DNA of 52,278 nt from DATFPK01 sp035264885 (GCA_035264885.1 DATFPK010000055.1:1-52278), one strand, 5' to 3'. Numbered from the stretch's first letter, positions 23,324-31,811 are shown. Numbers and translations are program-made. Notes: generated by a model from the letters alone, not told the origin.

Positions 23324-23340
23324 CGGGAATAAGTTCGTCC
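23302..23340. terminator. 39-nt inverted repeat between convergent genes, probable bidirectional terminator
   Basis: The arms are GGACGAA, TTAT and CCCGC on the left. They pair with GCGGG, ATAA and TTCGTCC on the right, with two single mismatches and an ATA loop. It covers the stop codon of the F420-type gene and ends 7 nt before the stop of the convergent gene. There is no T tract, so terminator function is a guess from position. Confidence 0.5.
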
Positions 23341-23346
23341 AGTCGC

Positions 23347-23745
23347 TCAGAACGCGCGGATCATCAGGTTGAGCAGGACGGTGAGCAGGATCGACGCGAC
23401 GATGGAGAAGAGCAGGCAGCCGGGCATGAACCTGACCTCGGTGTGCACGTTGCCTCCCCCGAACATCGCCGGCCCGGCGGGTTCCCCCGGCGCGTAGCGC
23501 TGGCGGAACTTCCGCACCGCGAACACGAGGCCAACGGTGCAGAGGAGCGAGAGGAGGAAGCCGCCGCCCTCGTTGCGGTCGAAGGCGTAGTAGGCGATCA
23601 GGCCGGCGATCAGCGAGCCCGCCACGCCCACCAGCATCGTCTCGAGGATGCTCATCGGGTCGCGGCCCGGCAGCAACAGGCGTCCGAGGGCGCCGATCAG
23701 CAGGCCGCTCAGCGCCAGGGCGAGGATGAAGCCGATTGTCTCCAC
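23347..23745 (-). CDS. GlsB/YeaQ/YmgE-like small membrane protein with extension
   Basis: 132 residues, GTG start. The first 85 match the transglycosylase-associated (GlsB/YeaQ/YmgE) membrane family: IGFILALALSGLLIGALGRLLLPGRDPMSILETMLVGVAGSLIAGLIAYY, then a third helix LLSLLCTVGLVFAVRKFRQRY. The PGRDPMS loop is diagnostic. Unusually, about 45 further residues add a fourth hydrophobic helix (CLLFSIVASILLTVLLNLMIRAF). The function of this family is unknown, with a link to acid or general stress in enterobacteria. Confidence 0.82.
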   Translation of the reverse strand: METIGFILALALSGLLIGALGRLLLPGRDPMSILETMLVGVAGSLIAGLIAYYAFDRNEGGGFLLSLLCTVGLVFAVRKFRQRYAPGEPAGPAMFGGGNVHTEVRFMPGCLLFSIVASILLTVLLNLMIRAF

Positions 23746-23821
23746 GGCGCCGTCATACCCGCGCGCCCCGACCCTACGCCGAGCCTGCGTACGGGATCGC
23801 GTCAATGGGTACCCGGTCGGG

Positions 23822-25810
23822 GTGACTGCCGCATTCGTGCTTCTCGCCGTGATCCTCCTGCTGCTGATGCTCAGCGTCGGCCGCTCGGCGCGCCGCCAGC
23901 GCGAGCGGGAGGAAGAGCGCCGGCGCCAGCTCGAGATGGCCCGGAGCCACCAGGGAGAGGGATCCTCGCCTTTCGCGGGGATGCCTTTCGGCGGCCTGTT
24001 CGAGCAGATCTTCGGGGGCCCGGGAATGCGCTCACGCTCACTCGAGTACGACCCCGAGAAGGGCGAATGGATCGACGTCACCGACGCCGAACCGCACCCC
24101 GGGTCAGAGCCACGGCGGGCCCCGGAGGCGGAGGAGGGGCAGCGGCGGGCCCCGCGCCCGACCCGCTCGACCGGGCCGGCAGGCCCGCTGGGCGGCCTCT
24201 TCGGGGGCATGATGGGCGGCATGGGCGGCCTCGGCGGAGGCGGCGACTTCAGCGTCGAGCCCCCTGACGAGCTGCCGACGTTCGCCGACGTCGGCGGCAT
24301 GGAGGGGCTGAAGGAGGAGGTGCGCGGGACGGTCGGCCTGATGCTCGAGCACCCCGACGACGCCGAGCGGTACGGCATCGAGTGGAACGGCATCCTGCTC
24401 CACGGCCCGCCCGGCGTCGGCAAGACGTTCTTCGCGCGGGCGATCGCCGGCGAGCACCGAATCTCCCTGATGCACGTCTCGACCGGCGACCTCGTCGGTT
24501 CGCTCGTCGGCCAGTCAGCCCGGAACATCGACAACGCCTTCCAGACGGCACTCCAGAACCTGCCGTGTCTCCTGTTCTTCGACGAGTTCGACTCCGTCGC
24601 GCAGCGGCGCGACAACTCGCCAGATCAGGAGGCGCGCCGCACGGTGAACCAGCTGCTGACCTCGCTGGAGGCGCACCGCGAGGAGCGGCGGCTCCTCGTC
24701 ATGGCGGCGACGAACTCGATCGAGCACCTGGACCCCGCCGTCATCCGGCCCGGCCGCTTCGATCGCCACATCCGGATCGACCTCCCTGACGCCCCTGCCC
24801 GCGAGGCGATCTTCAGAGCGGAGCTCGACGACCGGCCGACGGCGGCGGACATCGACCTCGCCGAGCTCGTCCGGCGGACGGAGGGCATGACCCCGGCGGC
24901 GATCGCGAAGATCGTCGACACCGCCGCCCTGGAGGTGTTCCGCCAGGCCACCCGGACGGGGCGCCACCTGCAGCTGGACAGCGAGCACCTGCTGATCGCG
25001 ATCGAGCGACACGGCGGCCAGGACCGCCCCATGGTCGAGCATTGGACCTGGGACTCGCTGATCCTCGACCAGGCGATCAAGGCCCAGCTCCAGCAGCTCC
25101 AGGCGGTGATCGAGGACCCGGAGTCGGCGGAGCGGTTCGGCGTCGATCCGCCCACCGGGCTCCTCCTCGCGGGTCCGCCGGGCACGGGCAAGACGACTGT
25201 CGCAAAGGTCCTCGCCGCACAGGCCCGCTGCTCCTTCTACCCGGTCGCCGGCGCCGACGTGATGAGCAAGTGGGTGGGGGAGTCGGAGCGGAACATCCGC
25301 CAGCTCTTCGAGCGCGCCAGGGCGAACCGTCCGTCGATCATCTTCATCGACGAGATCGACGCCCTCGCGGCCCGGCGTGGCCAGGTCGAGACGCACGACA
25401 GCCACGTCAACCAGCTGCTGGCCGAGATCGACGGGGTCAGCGGGCAGCGCGGCGTCTTCATCATCGGGGCCACGAACCGCCCCGACCAGCTCGATCCGGC
25501 GATGCTTCGCGGCGGCCGCCTCTCCCGCACGATCGTCCTCGGCCTGCCCGACGAGGAGGCGCGGCACGCGATCCTCTGCCTGCACACGGCGCGGATGCCG
25601 ACGGTCGGCGTCCGGCCCGAGGAGATCGCCCGTCAAACGGAGGGGATGTCCCCCGCCGACCTCAAGGGCCTGAGCCAGGAGGCGGCGCTGGCGGCGATGG
25701 CACGATCACGCGGTGGCGAAGGGCAGACGCCGGTCGTCCTCCACGAGGACTTCGAGGAAGCGCTGCGGCGGCTGGCCGGGGACCGCGCCCCACACCCCGC
25801 GCTCTCATAG
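23822..25810 (+). CDS. Membrane-anchored double AAA+ ATPase (CDC48-like)
   Basis: 662 residues. One N-terminal membrane helix (2-22, TAAFVLLAVILLLLMLSVG) is followed by a charged, Gly/Pro-rich linker to about 150 with GGLFGGMMGGMGGLGGGG. Then come two AAA+ modules. The first has GPPGVGKT (about 195), Walker B LLFFDEFD and RPGRFDRHI. The second has GPPGTGKT (about 451), IIFIDEID, sensor GATNRPDQLDP and RGGRLSRTI, where the usual RPGR arginine-finger loop is RGGR. The arrangement resembles p97/CDC48 but with an FtsH-like membrane anchor and no protease domain. It is probably a membrane-linked unfoldase. Confidence 0.88.
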   Translation: MTAAFVLLAVILLLLMLSVGRSARRQREREEERRRQLEMARSHQGEGSSPFAGMPFGGLFEQIFGGPGMRSRSLEYDPEKGEWIDVTDAEPHPGSEPRRAPEAEEGQRRAPRPTRSTGPAGPLGGLFGGMMGGMGGLGGGGDFSVEPPDELPTFADVGGMEGLKEEVRGTVGLMLEHPDDAERYGIEWNGILLHGPPGVGKTFFARAIAGEHRISLMHVSTGDLVGSLVGQSARNIDNAFQTALQNLPCLLFFDEFDSVAQRRDNSPDQEARRTVNQLLTSLEAHREERRLLVMAATNSIEHLDPAVIRPGRFDRHIRIDLPDAPAREAIFRAELDDRPTAADIDLAELVRRTEGMTPAAIAKIVDTAALEVFRQATRTGRHLQLDSEHLLIAIERHGGQDRPMVEHWTWDSLILDQAIKAQLQQLQAVIEDPESAERFGVDPPTGLLLAGPPGTGKTTVAKVLAAQARCSFYPVAGADVMSKWVGESERNIRQLFERARANRPSIIFIDEIDALAARRGQVETHDSHVNQLLAEIDGVSGQRGVFIIGATNRPDQLDPAMLRGGRLSRTIVLGLPDEEARHAILCLHTARMPTVGVRPEEIARQTEGMSPADLKGLSQEAALAAMARSRGGEGQTPVVLHEDFEEALRRLAGDRAPHPALS

Positions 25811-25940
25811 CCGAGCGGCAGGATCAGGAGGACTGACGCCGGCGGGGTTGGCGATTCCACCCCTAGGGTCTCTGGTCGCGGGCGCCTCCGGAGCCGAGCA
25901 TGGGTCATGCAACCCCAAAACACTCCCAAGGAGGAGCAGC

Positions 25941-26321
25941 ATGACCCGCACCAAGATCCGCACCGCCCTCGTCTCCCTCGCCGTCGCCGCCACGGCGTTC
26001 GCCGGCCTCGGCACCGCCTCCGCGGCGACGCCGACCAAGGTCGTCATCAAGCCGGAGTCGGGCGGGTTCTACGGATACGTCAAGAGTCTCGACCCGGCCT
26101 GCGCCGACGGCCGCACCGTGGTCCTCTACAAGCAGCTCGGCCGCTTCCAGGACCCGCGCAACGACCGGCGGATCGGCAGCGACACGACCGAGCTGAACGG
26201 CGACCGCTACATGTGGTCGACCGGGAACACCGGCACGCGCTCGGGCCGCTTCTACGCGCGTGCCACCCGGATCCCGGGCTGCAGGCCCGCCAACAGCAGG
26301 ACGATTCCGGCCCAGCCCTAG
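25941..26321 (+). CDS. Small secreted protein of unknown function
   Basis: 126 residues, with an excellent SD (AAGGAGGAG) before the ATG. A clear Sec signal peptide (ALVSLAVAATAFAGLGTASAA) is followed by a single domain of about 95 residues: TKVVIKPESGGFYGYVKSLDPACADGRTVVLYKQLG ... RSGRFYARATRIPGC. The 'F.G.V.S..p.C..gR.V.v...' pattern with two cysteines is that of small extracellular beta-sandwich proteins common in Thermoleophilia; no function is known. It is followed by a strong hairpin (26361-26389). Confidence 0.82.
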   Translation: MTRTKIRTALVSLAVAATAFAGLGTASAATPTKVVIKPESGGFYGYVKSLDPACADGRTVVLYKQLGRFQDPRNDRRIGSDTTELNGDRYMWSTGNTGTRSGRFYARATRIPGCRPANSRTIPAQP

Positions 26322-26360
26322 CCGGGATCCGTCCCGGCGCAGCCGGGATCTCCGAGGAGC

Positions 26361-26389
26361 ACCGCCCGGCGGCCAAGCCGCCGGGCGGT
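26361..26389. terminator. Strong hairpin between convergent genes
   Basis: A perfect 12-bp stem, ACCGCCCGGCGG (26361-26372) with CCGCCGGGCGGT (26378-26389), and a 5-nt loop. It is 40 nt after the secreted gene and 9 nt from the stop of the convergent carbonic anhydrase. Only two T residues follow. Likely a terminator for one or both genes. Confidence 0.7.
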
Positions 26390-26397
26390 TCGCGTTC

Positions 26398-26895
26398 TCA
26401 GCCGGATTCGCCGACCTCGTCCAGCGCGCCGGTCTCCGGGTCGAAGACGAAGCCGCGGATGCTGTCGCGCGCCGGCAGCTCGGAGGACGACCGGAGGCGC
26501 TCGAGCCCTTCCCGGAGCGCCGTTTCGAGGTCCTCGAAGCCGCCCAGGCGCCAGGCCGGGCGGACGCCGTCGGCGCGCAGCGCCTCAGCGAACTCCTCGT
26601 CGGAGGCGCCGTGCAGACCGCAGCCGCGGTGCATCACGACCACGACCTCCTCGGTCCCGAGCAGCCGCTGGGACGCGCTCAGCGAGCGGATCGCGTCGTC
26701 GGTCACCAGCCCGCCCGCGTTGCGGATGATGTGGGCGTCGCCGCGCTCCAGCCCGAGCATCGGGAAGAGGTCGATCCGCGTGTCCATGCAGGCGAGCACG
26801 GCGACCCTGCGCCGTGGGCGTGGGGACACGCCCGGCGCCGCCAGCTCACCGGCGGCGGCGCGGGCAGTGGCCAACATCTCGTCGGCGTTCGACAT
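26398..26895 (-). CDS. Beta-class carbonic anhydrase
   Basis: 165 residues. Zinc ligands C36 (in ACMDTR), H89 and C92 (in MHRGCG) and the Asp-Arg dyad D38/R40 are present, with RNAGGLVTDDAIRSL between them. It interconverts CO2 and bicarbonate in the cytoplasm. It is short for the class, of the small actinobacterial type. The second motif is HRGCG rather than HTDCG. The gene lacks an SD but has TAGGAT 9 nt before its ATG, suggesting a leaderless mRNA. Confidence 0.92.
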   Translation of the reverse strand: MSNADEMLATARAAAGELAAPGVSPRPRRRVAVLACMDTRIDLFPMLGLERGDAHIIRNAGGLVTDDAIRSLSASQRLLGTEEVVVVMHRGCGLHGASDEEFAEALRADGVRPAWRLGGFEDLETALREGLERLRSSSELPARDSIRGFVFDPETGALDEVGESG

Positions 26896-26949
26896 CGGTA
26901 GCCGATCCTAGGGCGCTTCCGCCTGCGGCTGGCGGGTAACCGGGACGCC

Positions 26950-27885
26950 ATGACCTCGCGTCCTCCCGGCCCGCGCGTGCTCGTCACCGGCGCCTCGAGC
27001 GGGATCGGGATGGCCACCGCGATCGAGTTCGCCGGCGAGGCAGGCAGGGTCGCCCTGCTCGCCCGCGGGACCGAGGGCCTGCACCGGGCCGCCGATGCAG
27101 TGACGGAGGCCGGTGGCTCGCCGCTCGTCGTCCCCGCCGACGTCACCCAGCGGGGCTCGCTCGCAGCCGCCATCGACCGCACCGCCGCCGACCTCGGCGG
27201 GCTCGACGTCGTGGTCGTGAACGCCGGGGGCGCGGCCTACGGCGCCTTCTCGGCGACGGATCCCGAGGACTTCGACCGCACGCTCGACGTGACCCTCCGC
27301 GGCGCGGTCAACACCGTTCGCGCCGCGCTGCCTCACCTCGAAAAGACCGGCGGCGCCCTCGTCGTCGTGGGCTCGGTGGCGGACAAGATCCCGCTGCCGC
27401 TGATGTCGGCCTACACCGCCGCCAAGCACGGCCTGCGGGGCTTCGTCGACGCCCTGACCCTGGAGCTGCGCAGCCAGGGTTCGCCCGTCTCGGTCTCGCT
27501 GGTCACCCCGGGTCCCGTCGACACCCCATTCTGGGACAACGTCGCCGCCCAGGAAGGGCGCCTGCCGCCGTCGCTCCCGCTTGCCTACGACCCAGTCGAC
27601 GTGGCGAAGGCGGTCGCGGAGTGCGCCCGGCGGCGACGCGCCGGGATGACGGTGGGCGGGGCGATGATCGCCGCCCGGGCCCTGCACTCGCTCGTCACCC
27701 CCCTCAGCTCCTTCGTCCTGTCCAGGTTTGGCCGTTGGGCGCGCCGCGCCGGAGAGCCCGGCGAAGGACAGCGGGCGATCGCGAAGCCGGCCGGTCGCGG
27801 CGAGCTTCGCGCTGGTCTGTCGAGCCGGCCGAGTCTGCTCGCCCGCGGCTTCGCCGCCGCGGGCGGCCTGCTGCCGCGCCGATGA
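26950..27885 (+). CDS. Short-chain dehydrogenase/reductase
   Basis: 311 residues of classical SDR type: TGASSGIG cofactor loop, NAGG after strand 4, catalytic Ser in VVGSVADK and YTAAK, and PGPVDTPFW. Following the SDR core (about 250 residues) is a C-terminal stretch with hydrophobic ARALHSLVTPLSSFVLSRFGRW and an Arg-rich tail, possibly a membrane-associated segment. Its TGA overlaps the ATG of the next gene (ATGA, 27882-27885), so the SDR and the FAD oxidoreductase are coupled and probably act on the same lipid or isoprenoid-like substrate (inference). Confidence 0.9.
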   Translation: MTSRPPGPRVLVTGASSGIGMATAIEFAGEAGRVALLARGTEGLHRAADAVTEAGGSPLVVPADVTQRGSLAAAIDRTAADLGGLDVVVVNAGGAAYGAFSATDPEDFDRTLDVTLRGAVNTVRAALPHLEKTGGALVVVGSVADKIPLPLMSAYTAAKHGLRGFVDALTLELRSQGSPVSVSLVTPGPVDTPFWDNVAAQEGRLPPSLPLAYDPVDVAKAVAECARRRRAGMTVGGAMIAARALHSLVTPLSSFVLSRFGRWARRAGEPGEGQRAIAKPAGRGELRAGLSSRPSLLARGFAAAGGLLPRR

Positions 27886-29507
27886 GCGATGCGGTCGTGA
27901 TCGGCTCGGGCCCGAACGGGCTCGTGGCGGCGAACCTCCTCGCCGAGCGCGGCTGGTCGGTGACGGTCCTCGAGGAGCAGGCGGAGCCGGGCGGGGCGGT
28001 CAAGTCGGCGGAGGTGACGGTCCCCGGGTTCACCCACGACCTGTTCAGCGCCTTCTATCCGCTCGCCGCCGCTTCGCCGGTGATCCGGCGGCTCGCCCTC
28101 GAGCGGCACGGCCTGCGCTGGAGGCGCGCCCCGGCCGTCGTCGCCCACCCGACCGCCGACGGCCGCTGCGCGACTCTCTTCGCCGAGCTCGAGCGGACCG
28201 CGGACTCGCTCGCGGCATTCGCGGCCGACGACGGTGACGCCTGGCGCGGGCTCTACGCCATCTGGGAACGGGCGGGGCAGCCTTTCATCGACTCCTTGAT
28301 GAGCCCCTTCCCGCCGCTCCGGGCCGGTGCCCGGCTCGCCGCCGCCCTCGGTCCGCGCGGAGTGCTGCCGTTCGCCCGGCTCGGGGTCCTCTCGGCACGG
28401 CGGCTGGGGCAGGAGACCTTCGGCGGCGAGGGCGGGCTGAACCTCGTCGCCGGCAACGCCCTCCACGCCGACCTGACGCCGGACTCGGCCGGCGGCGGGC
28501 TGTTCGGGTGGGTGCTCTGTGGGCTCGGGCAGGACGGCGGCTTCCCGGTCCCGGAGGGCGGCGCGGGGAGGCTGACCGAGGCGCTCGTGCGCAGGCTGGA
28601 GTCCCACGGCGGCGAGGTCCGCTGCGACTCGGCGGTGCGTCGGGTGATCGTCCGGCGCGGACAAGCGGTCGCGGTGGCGACGGCGGAGGGGACCGAACAC
28701 GCGGCCGGACGGGCGGTCCTCGCCGACTGCGGGGCGCCCCAGCTCTACCTCTCCCTGCTCGAGCGCGAGGAGGTGCCCGACCGCCTCCTGCGGGACCTGC
28801 GGAAGTTCCAGTACGACAACTCGACGGTCAAGGTGGACTGGGCGCTGTCGGGCCCGATCCCCTGGATCGCGGAGGATGCCCGGCAGGCCGGCACGCTCCA
28901 CCTGGCCGAGGGCATCGACGCGCTGACCCGGACGACGACGCAGCTCGAGGCGGGGGTGATCCCGGACGACCCGTTCCTGATCATGGGCCAGTACTCGCGC
29001 GCCGACCCCACGCGCCAGCCGGATGGCGCCGAGACCGCGTGGGCGTATACGCACGTGCCGCAACGCCCTGACAGCGACGCCGGTGGGGACCTCGGCGGAA
29101 GCTGGGACGATCGAGAGACCCAGCTCTTCGCCGAGCGCGTTGAGGGGAAGATCGAGAAGCTGGCGCCCGGCTTCCGCGACCTGATCCTCGGCCGACACGT
29201 CTTCACGCCGCCGAAGCTGGAGGCGGCCAACGCCAACCTGGTCGGCGGGGCGGTGAACGGCGGCACGGCCCAGCTCCACCAGCAGCTCGTCTTCCGCCCG
29301 ACGCCGGGCCTGGGGCGAGCCGAGACCCCGATCCGCAACCTCTACCTCGCCTCTGCGTCGGCGCACCCGGGCGGCGGGGTGCACGGTGCGGCCGGCGCCA
29401 ACGCCGCTCGCGCCGCGATCGCCCACCGCCGCGGGAGGGCCGTGGGGTTCGCGGGGGCTGGCGGCGCAGCGGCCGCGGCGGCCGCCGCCATCCTCGGCCG
29501 CGACTGA
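27882..29507 (+). CDS. FAD-dependent oxidoreductase of the phytoene desaturase (CrtI)-like family
   Basis: 541 residues. The N-terminal dinucleotide-binding motif is VVIGSGPNGLVAANLLAERGWSVTVLEE, followed by EPGGAVKS. The C-terminal FAD signature is NLYLASASAHPGGGVHGAAGANAARAA. Both are typical of the NAD(P)/FAD-dependent amine oxidase/phytoene dehydrogenase superfamily. This branch (with a PFIDSLMSPFPPLRAG region) is widespread in actinobacteria and generally not part of true carotenoid clusters; no crtB or crtE is seen here. It ends in an Ala/Gly-rich hydrophobic segment. It is coupled to the SDR upstream. Confidence 0.88.
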   Translation: MSDAVVIGSGPNGLVAANLLAERGWSVTVLEEQAEPGGAVKSAEVTVPGFTHDLFSAFYPLAAASPVIRRLALERHGLRWRRAPAVVAHPTADGRCATLFAELERTADSLAAFAADDGDAWRGLYAIWERAGQPFIDSLMSPFPPLRAGARLAAALGPRGVLPFARLGVLSARRLGQETFGGEGGLNLVAGNALHADLTPDSAGGGLFGWVLCGLGQDGGFPVPEGGAGRLTEALVRRLESHGGEVRCDSAVRRVIVRRGQAVAVATAEGTEHAAGRAVLADCGAPQLYLSLLEREEVPDRLLRDLRKFQYDNSTVKVDWALSGPIPWIAEDARQAGTLHLAEGIDALTRTTTQLEAGVIPDDPFLIMGQYSRADPTRQPDGAETAWAYTHVPQRPDSDAGGDLGGSWDDRETQLFAERVEGKIEKLAPGFRDLILGRHVFTPPKLEAANANLVGGAVNGGTAQLHQQLVFRPTPGLGRAETPIRNLYLASASAHPGGGVHGAAGANAARAAIAHRRGRAVGFAGAGGAAAAAAAAILGRD

Positions 29508-29510
29508 CCG

Positions 29511-29942
29511 CTAGCGCTCGAGGCCGCGGCACGCAGCAGCCGCGGCAAACGCATAGACGGCGTGGTGCCAGGCGCTGATCGCGCTCTCGGCCAGTCCCCA
29601 GCGCCACGGCGGATCCGCCGCCCCGAGCGCCGGCACGAGGATGACCTCCGGCGTCATCGACGCCGCGAAGAAGCCCGCCGGGCCCCGGATGCCGGCGACA
29701 CGGCAGGCAGCGGCGAGCCCCACCCCAAGCGCCGCGTGCGAGACGGTGGCCAGGCGCTTCCCGCCGCGATCCTTCGCGCGGACCCGCAGGAGCCGCTCGG
29801 CGACCTTCCTCGGCGCCGGGCTCGGCGGTCGGCTTCGCATCTTCATCTCGGCGGTCGAGCTGACCGTCATCGCAGCGGTCCCGGCGGCGCCGGCGATCAG
29901 CCCCGTGCCGAGGCGCCTGGAGACTTCCTCAGCCGTGCTCAC
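29511..29942 (-). CDS. Membrane protein of unknown function
   Basis: 143 residues with three or four hydrophobic segments: LIAGAAGTAAMTVSSTAEM near the N-terminus, HAALGVGLAAACRVAGI, AGFFAASMTPEVILVPALGA, and AWHHAVYAFAAAAACRG at the end. The 'GaaGTaaMT...e.k.R.r.PS.ap.kvaerl' opening recurs in actinobacterial DUF1440-like membrane proteins. I cannot assign a function. It overlaps the 3' end of the upstream SRPBCC gene by 14 nt and is convergent with the oxidoreductase. Confidence 0.7.
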   Translation of the reverse strand: MSTAEEVSRRLGTGLIAGAAGTAAMTVSSTAEMKMRSRPPSPAPRKVAERLLRVRAKDRGGKRLATVSHAALGVGLAAACRVAGIRGPAGFFAASMTPEVILVPALGAADPPWRWGLAESAISAWHHAVYAFAAAAACRGLER

Positions 29943-30420
29943 CGCTCGCGAACCGACGCCGCTCTTCGGCCGCGCGGCCCGGAGCCTCCGCCTGGCGCTG
30001 AGCCAGCTCGCGCAGGCGATCGAGTGACTCCGCGTTGCGCCCGCGGACCAGGAGGTGGGTCAGAGGGTTGAAGATGAAGGCCGTCAGCGCGTCCGCCGGG
30101 TCCTCCCGCATCCGGACGCGGGAACCGTCGCCGTCCGCCCGGATGTCGAGCGTGACCAGCGCGGTTCCCAGCGGGCGCGCCTTCGCCCGCAGCTTGATCC
30201 GGTGGGGCGGATCGACCTCCTCGACGCGCGTGTAGTCGGAAACCTTGAGCGGGCCCCAGCCGACCTTGTGCCCGAAGCGGGTCCCCTGGTCCGGCCATTC
30301 GTCGTCGGGATCCCGGATCTCGCTCGAGCCCGCCACCCAGTAGCCGTAGGCATTCGGATCCGAGAGGACCGCGAAGACCGCCTCAGGGGGAGCGTCGATG
30401 TGGGTCTCGTTGACGGCTAT
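29929..30420 (-). CDS. SRPBCC family protein with a probable ATA start
   Basis: An SRPBCC/polyketide-cyclase-like domain of 163 residues: NETHIDAPPEAVFAVLSDPNAYGYWVAGSSEIRD, then TRVEEVDPPHRIKLRAKARPLGTALVTLDI and a C-terminal helix FNPLTHLLVRGRNAESLDRLRELA. Homologous domains begin one or two residues before 'VNET'. There the codon is ATA (30420-30418), preceded by a G-rich SD-like stretch. The only conventional start in frame is a GTG at 30564, which would add 48 Arg-rich residues with no domain character. Either an ATG mutated to ATA or a rare start is in use. The ligand is unknown. Confidence 0.75.
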   Translation of the reverse strand: MAVNETHIDAPPEAVFAVLSDPNAYGYWVAGSSEIRDPDDEWPDQGTRFGHKVGWGPLKVSDYTRVEEVDPPHRIKLRAKARPLGTALVTLDIRADGDGSRVRMREDPADALTAFIFNPLTHLLVRGRNAESLDRLRELAQRQAEAPGRAAEERRRFASGEHG

Positions 30421-30542
30421 GGGGAACCACCCCCCGCCACGCCCAAGGACGCGGCCCGCTCGTAGCCGGTCAGCGTGTCGAAGCAGGCCCGCGGTGGCGC
30501 GGCGGCGGTCGTGACCGAGTCGGTGCCCTCGTAGATCGGCAT
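30417..30542 (-). pseudogene. N-terminal remnant of another SRPBCC gene
   Basis: A 41-codon frame, MPIYEGTDSVTTAAAPPRAC, then FDTLTGYERAASLG and a stop. The first 30 residues are the standard opening of an SRPBCC domain (strand, AAPP turn, helix with 'f..ltdYEr'). The remainder of the domain is missing, and the frame ends at the start of the intact SRPBCC gene downstream. It looks like the scar of a deletion that joined two tandem SRPBCC genes. Confidence 0.5.
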
Positions 30543-30601
30543 GGAACGGGGAGGTACCCCGCACCCGGGCGGCTAAGCCACGCAGGCTGCTGGCGACGCG
30601 C

Positions 30602-31717
30602 CTAGGAGCGGCCGAGCGCCGCCGTCTCGGCGACGAGGAACCGCAGCAGCCCCTCCATCCCCTCGCGCCCGTGCACGGCGCGCTGGAGGTCGGCCCCGTT
30701 CCCCTCCTCGATGATCGAGACGACGCGCCGGAGCTCCTCCTCGCAGCCGAGCTCGCCCGCCGCCTCCGCCGCTACCTCGACGGAGCGCCGCCCGAGGTCG
30801 CTCGCCGCGACCACCTCACCCCGCCGGTCGAGGAGGTTCGCGGCCAGTCCGTGGCGGGTGGCCTGGAAGCTCGATTCGGCAAGCGCCTCACGGGCGGGGA
30901 TGTCACGCTGGTCGCGCTCGGCCTCCACCCTGCAGAGGCAGTGCACGAGGGCTGTCAGGGCGGCGACCCGGGCGAGGTCGAACTGCGCGTCGGCCGCGCG
31001 CACTTCGACGGTTCCCAGCCCCGGGTGGATCCGCGCGTCCCACCAGATCTGCGTGTAGTCGTCGATCCCGGCCGCGGCGCAGACCTGGCGGGTCACCCGG
31101 CAGAAGTGCGGGAAGTCCTCGAAGGCCGGTGCCATCGCGGCGCGCGGATAGCTGCGGAAGATCACCGTCCGGGCGCTCGCCAGGCCCGAGTCCTCGCCGA
31201 ACCAGAACGGCGAGTTCGCGGCCAGCGCGTTCAGCAGCGGGACGTGGGTCCGGATCCCGTTGTAGACGCGGACGGCGGTCTCCTTGTCGGGCATCCCCAC
31301 GTGTATGTGCATGCCGCAGATCGGCGTCCGCAGCACGCCCTGCAGCGCATCCTCGATCAGGGCGTAGCGCGGGGTCTGCTGAACACCGGCTTCCCCCGGA
31401 GCCGCATTCGGGTGGACGCCCACCCCCATGATCCTCGCGCCCGAGCCGAGGATCTCCGACCGCACCTCCGCCAGGGCACCCGCCGCCTCCCGGGCGTTGG
31501 CCGAGATCTCGGACTTCGACTCGACCATCGCCCGGAACAGCTCGCCGGTCACGTCTCCCTCGTCGGGATCGGCGGCGCGCAGGACGTGAGTGCTTCCGTC
31601 GGCGAGCTCGTTCGCCGCCCCGACCAGGAGGAGCTCCTCCTCGAGTCCGAGCGCGAAGGCGGGGGCGCTGCCGAAGTTGCTCTCCCAGAGGTCCTCGGGC
31701 GAAGGCGTCAGGGTCAT
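30602..31717 (-). CDS. YbdK-type carboxylate-amine ligase (glutamate-cysteine ligase 2 family)
   Basis: 371 residues. The GCS2 fold signature is FALGLEEELLLV at the N-terminus, VESKSEISANAREAAGAL, the metal/substrate motif CGMHIHVGMPDKETAVRVYNGIRTHVPLLNALAANSPFW, and WWDARIHPGLGTVEVRAADAQFD. The enzyme forms amide bonds between a gamma-carboxylate and an amine using ATP; weak glutamate-cysteine ligase activity is known for YbdK, but the true substrate is unknown in actinobacteria. No second ligase or amidotransferase gene is adjacent. Confidence 0.92.
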   Translation of the reverse strand: MTLTPSPEDLWESNFGSAPAFALGLEEELLLVGAANELADGSTHVLRAADPDEGDVTGELFRAMVESKSEISANAREAAGALAEVRSEILGSGARIMGVGVHPNAAPGEAGVQQTPRYALIEDALQGVLRTPICGMHIHVGMPDKETAVRVYNGIRTHVPLLNALAANSPFWFGEDSGLASARTVIFRSYPRAAMAPAFEDFPHFCRVTRQVCAAAGIDDYTQIWWDARIHPGLGTVEVRAADAQFDLARVAALTALVHCLCRVEAERDQRDIPAREALAESSFQATRHGLAANLLDRRGEVVAASDLGRRSVEVAAEAAGELGCEEELRRVVSIIEEGNGADLQRAVHGREGMEGLLRFLVAETAALGRS

Positions 31718-31811
31718 CGCAGCCCCCGTTCCCGGCGGGAGGCGTTCTGAAGCAGGCCGGCCCGATCAGGCCGCCCAGCGGGTACCGCTAATGCCTTCCT
31801 AACACTTTGCT

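Noticed and set aside
24100..24270. Gly/Met-rich stretch in the AAA+ protein considered as a frameshift or low-quality region
   Set aside because: The frame is continuous from the membrane helix to the AAA+ domains and such linkers are common in this type of protein.
27882..29507. Possible carotenoid biosynthesis link between the CrtI-like gene and the CarH-like regulator
   Set aside because: The genes are 23 kb apart, no crtB/crtE is present and the 11-bp operator repeats are not seen upstream of 26950 or 27882.
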